This document shows positions 15,181 to 20,050 of a stretch of DNA of 20,050 nucleotides, in pieces. The first letter of the stretch is position 1. The number at the start of each line of letters is the position of its first letter. A program made the translations under genes and the position numbers. Origin of the DNA: JAKSCF01 sp028279945 (GTDB lineage: Bacteria > Bacillota > Clostridia > Peptostreptococcales > JAAYPU01); NCBI GenBank assembly GCA_028279945.1, contig JANQMT010000150.1, forward strand, positions 1 to 20,050, written 5' to 3'. Below the pieces are notes generated by a model. The model worked only from the letters and a program-made list of their open reading frames with translations, searched no databases and was not told where the DNA came from.

Positions 15181-16749
15181 TTATTGGCAATTTTTTAGTA
15201 AGATTAGTTTTTCTCCTGATCTAATTTCTTGTTCATCCACTATATTATTGATGGTTTTTATTTCTTCTATGGTTGTTCTATATTTTTTTGCGATCTTCCA
15301 AAGGTTGTCGTCTTTCTTGATGATATAAACAATAATACTTGGATCTGATTCAACGCTGATAACTTCATCTAATACCGCTACTTTCGTTAGCGCTTCATAA
15401 GTCTCTTTAGAATATGCAATGCTCTTCATATATATGTCGGCATTGATCTCAATTTGTTTGGCGTTCATCAACTCAAATTCATTTTTTCTAATTGAAATAT
15501 CTCTTTCCATTTCGCTGTTATCGTTCAAGCCTTGAATTTCTATAGCATGCCTAAATGGAATTTCTTCTTTGAAACCCACAATATTTTTACTTTCTTCATT
15601 GGATTGGTATAAAACAGTTATAACTAAAACACCTTCAACGATATCTTTTTCATTTTCAACATAGCTGTCTGTTTCTATAACCTTAGCCGTAATATTAACA
15701 ATCCTAGCAGCATCCGGATTCATATCGGGCAGTGTAATGATTTCTCTAACAGGTATTTCCGCCGCACCTTTTCCACATAATCGTTTGGATTTAATGATAT
15801 CTTTTTCTACTTCTATTTCTTTTTGAGGATGATAAGCATCTATTAGTATTTCTTTTTCTTTTAATTGGGATATCTCTATGTCCGTTTGAATATCAATATC
15901 TGCTTCTAACAGCGTAGCATTTTCTTCTACATCTTGCTTTAGAGTAATATTGGAATAGTTTAATGAAAAATCCACTTTGCTGTCTACATTACTTTCTATA
16001 TTTTTGATATCTATAAATTGTGTAAATTCTGATGTATCTCTAAACAATACAGGCGTAGGCTCTACTTCATCACTTAGGTACAATATATTGTACTGTATCG
16101 TTGCATTAATAACAGCTCTATCGTTAATGATCTGCTTTTGATTTTCAAAGATATTAATATCCCAATTTAATATTTGACCAATTTCCGGCATACCATCCTT
16201 GATACTGAGTTCTTCTTTTATGTCTATGGCTGCTTTTTTCCGCTCTAAAATATCTGTATATTTTATTTGATTTTTGAGAAATTGCATTTCTTCATTTTCT
16301 GTTTTGGATACCAAATCCATGTTGAGTGTTTGATAGGATTTTGCCGTAATGTTTGCTACTGCTTTTATTTTTAACTTTCTTTCATTGACGATAGAGTAAT
16401 CCATATGCTCGACATTAACAAAAACTTCAACTTCTGATTTATCTAAAATAAGATAGTCCAATTCATTCCTAAAATCTACAACCGCATCCATTGGAACTAG
16501 TGGATAATCTCCCCTATTTTCAACAGGAACATATAATATTTTCAGGTCCATTTTTCCTGTACACTTAACTTTACCGTTAGCAATATCTTTATCAATAATT
16601 TTCACTTTACCTTCAATCGATACAATGTTAGATAAATCTGGTTTAATATCAGGCACAAGAATATCTTCTTCTAGTAGAATCTGTGTGGTTTCTTTTTCAG
16701 TCATTTGTAGCATCTTAAAGGAATCTTTTATTGATTCTGTTGTCATCAT
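15181..16749 (-). CDS. sipL: SPOCS (DUF3794) and LysM protein, SipL-like spore coat morphogenesis factor
   Basis: A 522-residue cytoplasmic protein with three DUF3794/SPOCS-type beta domains (about 45-130, 195-290 and 345-440) and a C-terminal LysM domain (about 473-518: YIIKKDDNLWKIAKKYRTTI, then INNI). In C. difficile, SipL has this architecture and binds the coat ATPase SpoIVA through its LysM end, acting in the mother cell like SpoVID of Bacillus. The order spoIIR - gntR - ispE - sipL agrees with that locus as I recall it, which supports the name. The start is one of two adjacent ATGs (16749 or 16746) after GAGGAGG. The gene has its own leader with hairpins and a terminator-like hairpin downstream. 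Family assignment is firm; the SipL role is inferred from architecture and context. Confidence 0.85.
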   Translation of the reverse strand: MMTTESIKDSFKMLQMTEKETTQILLEEDILVPDIKPDLSNIVSIEGKVKIIDKDIANGKVKCTGKMDLKILYVPVENRGDYPLVPMDAVVDFRNELDYLILDKSEVEVFVNVEHMDYSIVNERKLKIKAVANITAKSYQTLNMDLVSKTENEEMQFLKNQIKYTDILERKKAAIDIKEELSIKDGMPEIGQILNWDINIFENQKQIINDRAVINATIQYNILYLSDEVEPTPVLFRDTSEFTQFIDIKNIESNVDSKVDFSLNYSNITLKQDVEENATLLEADIDIQTDIEISQLKEKEILIDAYHPQKEIEVEKDIIKSKRLCGKGAAEIPVREIITLPDMNPDAARIVNITAKVIETDSYVENEKDIVEGVLVITVLYQSNEESKNIVGFKEEIPFRHAIEIQGLNDNSEMERDISIRKNEFELMNAKQIEINADIYMKSIAYSKETYEALTKVAVLDEVISVESDPSIIVYIIKKDDNLWKIAKKYRTTIEEIKTINNIVDEQEIRSGEKLILLKNCQ

Positions 16750-16768
16750 TTCTTCCTCCTCACTCTTT

Positions 16769-16842
16769 AGGTGGTATGTCGTATAGGAATACAGTCCACC
16801 TATTTACTATAATCATATTTTGTTTGTACAAAAATATGATTA
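16769..16842 (-). repeat. two hairpins in the leader of the sipL-like gene
   Basis: A perfect 12-bp inverted repeat, TAATCATATTTT/AAAATATGATTA with a 9-nt loop (16810-16842), and a compound hairpin closer to the gene: AGGTGG (16769-16774) with CCACCT (16796-16801), enclosing GTAT/ATAC (16781-16792). Both would lie in the 5' leader RNA. Neither is followed by a U-run, so they look structural rather than attenuator-like. Confidence 0.65.
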
Positions 16843-16866
16843 CTTTTATCTTACATACAAATAAAA

Positions 16867-16895
16867 CTTGTATAATTGTGAGAAAAAATTTATTA
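16867..16895 (-). promoter_or_regulatory. candidate sigma-E-like promoter of the sipL-like gene
   Basis: On the minus strand TAATAAA (16895-16889), 14 bp, TATACAAG (16874-16867). This resembles the mother-cell sigma-E pattern (kmATATT / CATACAnT) with some mismatches. sipL is sigma-E-dependent in C. difficile. The leader would be about 110 nt. Confidence 0.3.
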
Positions 16896-16940
16896 AAATA
16901 CTTTATCCTGCTATAATCAGACAATATATATTCGCCCAAT

Positions 16941-16971
16941 AAAAAAACCAGATCCAATTTGATCCGGTTTT
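16941..16971 (-). terminator. intrinsic terminator of veg
   Basis: On the minus strand AAAACCGGATC (16971-16961), loop AAATTG, GATCTGGTTTT (16954-16944), then TTT. An 11-bp stem with one G-U pair and a long U-run, 5 bp after the veg stop. Confidence 0.88.
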
Positions 16972-16976
16972 CTTAG

Positions 16977-17243
16977 TTAACTAACTTGCTTTGTATGCTC
17001 TTCTTCAAAAGGCATTATCTGAACATTTCTAATAAGAATGTCTGTATATGCAAATGAAACGGTTCGTTCTTTGTCGTATTTATCTCTTATTCTTACAGTA
17101 AAGATATTTGGATATGTATGCTCTACTACTCCTGTGCGAATGGATATTTTTTTTCTTCCTTTGTTCGTTTTAAGCCTTACTTTAACGCCTAACATATCCT
17201 CTATTGCCTTCTTTATTTTAGCTATGTCATTAGTTTGCGCCAA
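16977..17243 (-). CDS. veg: Veg protein
   Basis: A small basic protein of 88 residues of the Veg family (DUF1021), with an Sm-like beta fold. The signature runs IKKAIEDMLGVKVRLKTNKG, then GRKKISIRTGVVEHTYPNIF and VSFAYTDIL. In Bacillus, Veg promotes biofilm matrix expression and is linked to spore outgrowth; a role here is not shown. I place the start at TTG 17243, because the longer reading frame (TTG at 17261) would begin upstream of, and include, the ribosome site AAGGTGG. The chosen start gives the MAQT beginning expected from MAKT in Bacillus. The gene is monocistronic with a near-consensus promoter and a strong terminator, so it is probably highly expressed. Confidence 0.93.
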   Translation of the reverse strand: MAQTNDIAKIKKAIEDMLGVKVRLKTNKGRKKISIRTGVVEHTYPNIFTVRIRDKYDKERTVSFAYTDILIRNVQIMPFEEEHTKQVS

Positions 17244-17247
17244 GATA

Positions 17248-17255
17248 CCACCTTC
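17248..17255 (-). promoter_or_regulatory. ribosome binding site deciding the veg start
   Basis: GAAGGTGG precedes the TTG at 17243 by 4 nt (8 nt from its AAGG part). It lies inside the longer open frame and so excludes the TTG at 17261. Confidence 0.6.
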
Positions 17256-17267
17256 TTTCAAAACTCA

Positions 17268-17324
17268 TGACGCATTATTCATGCCTTTAAAGTACCATTA
17301 TACACAGCAAATAATAATGCGTCA
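17268..17324. repeat. perfect 12-bp inverted repeat framing the veg promoter
   Basis: TGACGCATTATT (17268-17279) and AATAATGCGTCA (17313-17324) are exact reverse complements separated by 33 bp. On the minus strand the upstream arm starts within the -35 (TTGACG), and the downstream arm falls at about +11 to +22 of the transcript. The match extends imperfectly (CAT / ATG with one extra base) beyond the 12 bp. Because one arm is not transcribed, this is a DNA-level element, for example paired operators, and not an RNA hairpin. Confidence 0.85.
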
Positions 17325-17325
17325 A
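17297..17325 (-). promoter_or_regulatory. strong sigma-A-type promoter of veg
   Basis: On the minus strand TTGACG (17325-17320), exactly 17 bp, then TATAAT (17302-17297). This is 11 of 12 consensus positions. The start is near 17290, giving a leader of about 47 nt. The veg promoter of Bacillus is also known for its strength. Confidence 0.85.
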
Positions 17326-17352
17326 TGATTTTTAGAAAATAAATGTAAATTT

Positions 17353-18756
17353 TTATCTGCCTGTGTAAAATTCATGAATCGCTTCCGAAATTGATTTACA
17401 TATACATTTTTTGCCATTAGAATTTTCTAGTACTTGTTTATCTTGCTCATTAGACAAATATCCTAATTCAATTAATAATGCATTGACGCGTATTTCTTTA
17501 AAGATGGATAAATCAGCAATCTTAACGCCTTTTTGAATTAAATCGGTACTGTTACTAAACCTATCGGAGATACTTTCAGCTAATGCCCTGCTTTCTTGAT
17601 CTCCTCTAAAATGGAATATATCAGTGCCCGATAAACTTTTGTTTTTAGCGTGATTACAGTTTATCGCAATATAAAAATCTGGGTTTACAGCATTAGAAAT
17701 TTTGGATTTTTCTTGTAATGAGCAAAATTTATCCTCTTCTCTGGTAAGATATACTTTTGCACCCCAAGATAAAAGATGTTCTTTTATTTCATTGCAAATC
17801 TGAAGCATTAAATCTCTTCCACAATAACCTTTATCTTTTTTTACCCCATTGCCGGGATCCAGTAAAATGGTTCTGCCTTCCAGGGGTTTTGAAGGGTCAT
17901 AAGGTTTGATAACAGAAATATCAATACCCGTATAATAATATCTTAATATATCCTCAGCTGTTTTTCCTTCTTTTGCCATCATTTTTGCCCCATATTGGCA
18001 AAGTCCTAGTCCGTCACCACAGCCTTTGGATTGAAAAGTAATAACTCTAGGTGCCCATCCAAATCGAGTCGATTGGATGCCTAAATAATCTATTATTTCA
18101 TGACCTTTAAATACTTTATTTCCAATTTTTAATGATTTTATGCGTCCTTCTTCATCTTGTTCGACATTTTCAATAAAACCTTTGATTTCTGGGTGATTTT
18201 CCCAATATAACATGGTCATACTCGTGTCCAAAGTTTGTTCAATTTCTTCAATGTTTATATTTTTATTTGTAATGTCTTTAATATTTTCTTTACAGTAGTT
18301 ACAAAATGTCTTCCTTAAATAAGATATGGGCGTACCATTAATATTTTCGCTATTTTCTGTAGCACCACCACAAGCTTCGTGAAAAAGTGGTAATATAGGT
18401 TTATTATTGACAACTATAATTTTATCTTCAGTTTCTTCAAGCAGCTTATTTAAATGCGCCCAGTTTTTATTATAATCATTTCGCCATTTCTCTTTTAATT
18501 CCTCTTTTGATAAAAAATTAATACAATGGGTCGTATTACAAATATCTGCGGTATTATTAAGGCTGCAACCTTTACCACCTAGATATTTTAATCTTCTTGC
18601 TATAAAAGTTCTTGCAACAATAATTTGTGCTTTTATTGCTTCATCTGGAAAAGTAAAAGGCATACTGGAAGCTGCAATTAAAGCTATAACATCATTTATA
18701 TCAAGAGTAAGGACTTTTTTTTCATCAAAATCATAAATTTTTACGGGATATTTCAA
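17353..18756 (-). CDS. SpoIID-like domain fused to a degenerate amidase_3 domain
   Basis: A 467-residue two-domain protein. Residues ~1-283 are SpoIID/LytB-like: Glu39 in PDEAIKAQ aligns with the catalytic Glu of SpoIID transglycosylases; FHEACGG (125-131) and GLCQYGAKMMA (251-261) are family motifs, but the usual GHG is GDG (247-249). Residues ~295-460 are amidase_3-like (ILLDPGNG, YLTREEDKF, IELGYLSN). All three zinc ligands are changed: DPGHG is DPGNG (Asn303), the EKDL Glu is Gly313, and the SIHxN His is Asn366. Only the terminal Glu430 remains, so amidase activity is unlikely. There is no signal peptide, and the domain starts at residue 1. There are 14 Cys. The TTG start follows GGGGGGG; an in-frame stop 11 codons upstream rules out an extension. 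The role may be sporulation-linked (context only). Confidence 0.85.
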   Translation of the reverse strand: MKYPVKIYDFDEKKVLTLDINDVIALIAASSMPFTFPDEAIKAQIIVARTFIARRLKYLGGKGCSLNNTADICNTTHCINFLSKEELKEKWRNDYNKNWAHLNKLLEETEDKIIVVNNKPILPLFHEACGGATENSENINGTPISYLRKTFCNYCKENIKDITNKNINIEEIEQTLDTSMTMLYWENHPEIKGFIENVEQDEEGRIKSLKIGNKVFKGHEIIDYLGIQSTRFGWAPRVITFQSKGCGDGLGLCQYGAKMMAKEGKTAEDILRYYYTGIDISVIKPYDPSKPLEGRTILLDPGNGVKKDKGYCGRDLMLQICNEIKEHLLSWGAKVYLTREEDKFCSLQEKSKISNAVNPDFYIAINCNHAKNKSLSGTDIFHFRGDQESRALAESISDRFSNSTDLIQKGVKIADLSIFKEIRVNALLIELGYLSNEQDKQVLENSNGKKCICKSISEAIHEFYTGR

Positions 18757-18763
18757 TGCTTTT

Positions 18764-18770
18764 CCCCCCC
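18764..18770 (-). promoter_or_regulatory. G-run ribosome binding site before the SpoIID/amidase-like gene
   Basis: A run of seven G on the minus strand ends 7 nt before the TTG at 18756. It is the third poly-G ribosome site in the window. As a homopolymer it could also carry a sequencing length error, but the coding frame downstream does not depend on it. Confidence 0.5.
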
Positions 18771-18799
18771 AATAATAAAGCCATAACTACTTATTTATT

Positions 18800-18807
18800 A
18801 TTGTATG
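18800..18807 (-). promoter_or_regulatory. candidate sigma-E-like -10 of the SpoIID/amidase-like gene
   Basis: CATACAAT on the minus strand matches the sigma-E -10 pattern CATACAnT fully and lies about 45 bp before the start codon. No good -35 is seen at 12-15 bp upstream, so the assignment is weak. Confidence 0.3.
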
Positions 18808-18826
18808 AGGAAATCATAAATAAGGT

Positions 18827-18865
18827 GAACAAAATGCCCCTACTAAAAGCAGAGGCATTTCATTC
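18827..18865 (-). terminator. hairpin terminator of the thiolase gene
   Basis: On the minus strand GAATGAAATGCCTCTGC pairs with GTAGGGGCATTTTGTTC around loop TTTTA: a 17-bp stem with several G-U pairs, 13 bp past the stop. The downstream tail (ACCTTATTT) is only moderately U-rich. Confidence 0.65.
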
Positions 18866-18878
18866 ACTGTAAAAGAAT

Positions 18879-20050
18879 TTATCTTTCAATTATTAATGAT
18901 GTACCTTGGCCTCCGCCAATGCAAAGGGTTGCTAAACCTGTTTTAGCATCTCTTTTTTGCATTTCGTAAATAAGCGTTAACAAGATTCTTGCACCAGATG
19001 CTCCAATTGGGTGACCTATTGCAATTGCTCCACCGTTAACATTTACTTTTTCAGGATCTAATCCTAAATCTTTGCAAACAGCTACTGATTGAGCAGCAAA
19101 CGCTTCATTTGCTTCAATTAAATCAATATCTTCTATCTTCATATTTACTTTTTCTAAAGCAACTTTTGTTGCCGGAACCGGACCGTATCCCATGATAGTA
19201 GGATCAAGCCCTGCAGAGCCTGTAGCTCTTATAGTACAAAGAATATTTAATCCTAATTCTTCAGCTTTTTCTTTTGCCATAACAACTACTGCCGCAGCGC
19301 CATCATTAATACCGGATGAGTTAGCAGCTGTTACAGCACCGTCTTTTTTGAAAGCAGGTCTTAGCTTAGCCATTTTTTCCAGGGTTGCACCTGCTTTAGG
19401 ATATTCATCTGTATCACAAATGATTGGATCGCCTTTACGTTGAGGAATTTCAACCGGCACGATTTCATCTTTGAATTTACCTTCTTTAATGGCTGCTTCA
19501 GCTTTATGTTGTGATCTTACTGCAAATTCATCTAATTCTTCACGAGTTAAGCCCCATTGATCAACAATATTTTCAGCAGTAATACCCATATGGTAATTAT
19601 TGAAAACATCTGTTAAGCCATCATGTACCATATAGTCAATCATTTTAGTATCGCCCATTCTAGCACCCCATCTTGCTTTTGGCATTAAATACGGTGCTTG
19701 GCTCATATTTTCTGTTCCTCCGGCAACGATACAGTCAGCATCACCGCATTTAATAATTTGAGCTGCAAGGCTAACCGATCTAAGACCGGATCCACATACC
19801 TTATTAATGGTCATAGAAGGAACTTCCTGTGGAATGCCTGAGTGGATAGATACTTGTCGCGCTACATTTTGCCCTAGACCGGCTTGAAGTACATTACCAA
19901 ATATCACCTCATTAACCATTTCGGGTTTGATTCCAGCTCTATCCATAGCGCCTTTAACAGCTACTGTTCCCAATTGTACTGCAGAAACATTGGCGAATAC
20001 ACCTCCATAAGAACCGACAGGTGTTCTAGCCGCACCAACAATTACAACTT
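18879..20050 (-). CDS. acetyl-CoA C-acetyltransferase (thiolase), 5' end cut by window
   Basis: A biosynthetic-type thiolase that condenses two acetyl-CoA to acetoacetyl-CoA, often the entry to butyrate, butanol or related pathways in Clostridia (thlA/atoB type). The frame stays open to the window edge: codons at 20048-19974 read VVIVGAARTPVGSYGG..., the standard thiolase N-terminus, so only about 3-4 residues are missing. 389 residues are visible. Active-site Cys is in NKVCGSG (visible residue 85). The second-site motif GGAIAIGHPIGASGAR and the C-terminal Cys in CIGGGQGTS are intact. The TTG at 19973 is internal and not a start. Partners of the pathway, if any, would lie beyond the right edge. 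A hairpin terminator follows. Confidence 0.95.
   Translation of the reverse strand, partial: VVIVGAARTPVGSYGGVFANVSAVQLGTVAVKGAMDRAGIKPEMVNEVIFGNVLQAGLGQNVARQVSIHSGIPQEVPSMTINKVCGSGLRSVSLAAQIIKCGDADCIVAGGTENMSQAPYLMPKARWGARMGDTKMIDYMVHDGLTDVFNNYHMGITAENIVDQWGLTREELDEFAVRSQHKAEAAIKEGKFKDEIVPVEIPQRKGDPIICDTDEYPKAGATLEKMAKLRPAFKKDGAVTAANSSGINDGAAAVVVMAKEKAEELGLNILCTIRATGSAGLDPTIMGYGPVPATKVALEKVNMKIEDIDLIEANEAFAAQSVAVCKDLGLDPEKVNVNGGAIAIGHPIGASGARILLTLIYEMQKRDAKTGLATLCIGGGQGTSLIIER

Noticed and set aside
16760..16957. 65-codon minus-strand open frame between veg and the sipL-like gene
   Set aside because: It begins inside the veg terminator stem, has no ribosome site, covers the leader hairpins and resembles no protein.
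18757..18790. Possible frameshift in the G7 run hiding a longer N-terminus for the SpoIID/amidase-like protein
   Set aside because: The out-of-frame ATG upstream (MALLLGG...) has no ribosome site and yields no signal peptide, whereas the G-run itself is well placed as a ribosome site for the TTG.

Overview
The window looks like chromosomal DNA of an anaerobic, endospore-forming Clostridia-type member of the Bacillota. It is AT-rich with strong GGAGG-type Shine-Dalgarno sites. It carries dedicated sporulation and germination genes (spoIIR, a sipL-type SPOCS/LysM gene, sleB, ypeB), veg, an S-layer protein and a biosynthetic thiolase. The gene run spoIIR - FCD-type GntR - ispE - sipL - veg matches, from memory, the arrangement around sipL in Clostridioides difficile. 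I cannot name a genus. There are no tRNA, rRNA, CRISPR, transposase or phage genes.

Layout (nearly everything is on the minus strand; the only plus-strand gene is the DUF1846 gene). 1-78 is a perfect palindrome at the very edge of the window. 68-2722 is a secreted, very acidic SLH-domain protein with its own strong promoter. 3197-4792 is pyrG with its own terminator. 5225-6709 (+) is a DUF1846 protein. 6802-9784 is a tight operon of ddl, a DUF1934 gene and a CtpA/CtpB-like S41 protease with a peptidoglycan-binding tail. 10086-12247 is the germination pair sleB-ypeB. 12288-12413 is an intergenic cluster of small hairpins. 12455-13150 is spoIIR. 13439-15009 is ispE-gntR. 15181-16749 is a sipL-like gene. 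16977-17243 is veg, with a near-consensus promoter framed by a perfect 12-bp inverted repeat. 17353-18756 is a SpoIID-like protein fused to an amidase-like domain that has lost its zinc ligands. 18879-20050 is an acetyl-CoA acetyltransferase that runs off the right edge.

Functionally, most of the window concerns the cell envelope and the spore: wall precursor synthesis (Ddl), wall-associated proteolysis, forespore-to-mother-cell signalling (SpoIIR), coat assembly (SipL-like), and cortex breakdown at germination (SleB/YpeB). Nucleotide (PyrG), isoprenoid (IspE) and acyl-CoA metabolism are interspersed. The points most worth a second look are the SpoIID/pseudo-amidase fusion without a secretion signal, the edge palindrome, the inverted repeat around the veg promoter, the hairpin cluster between spoIIR and sleB, and a pair of near-identical terminator-like hairpins.
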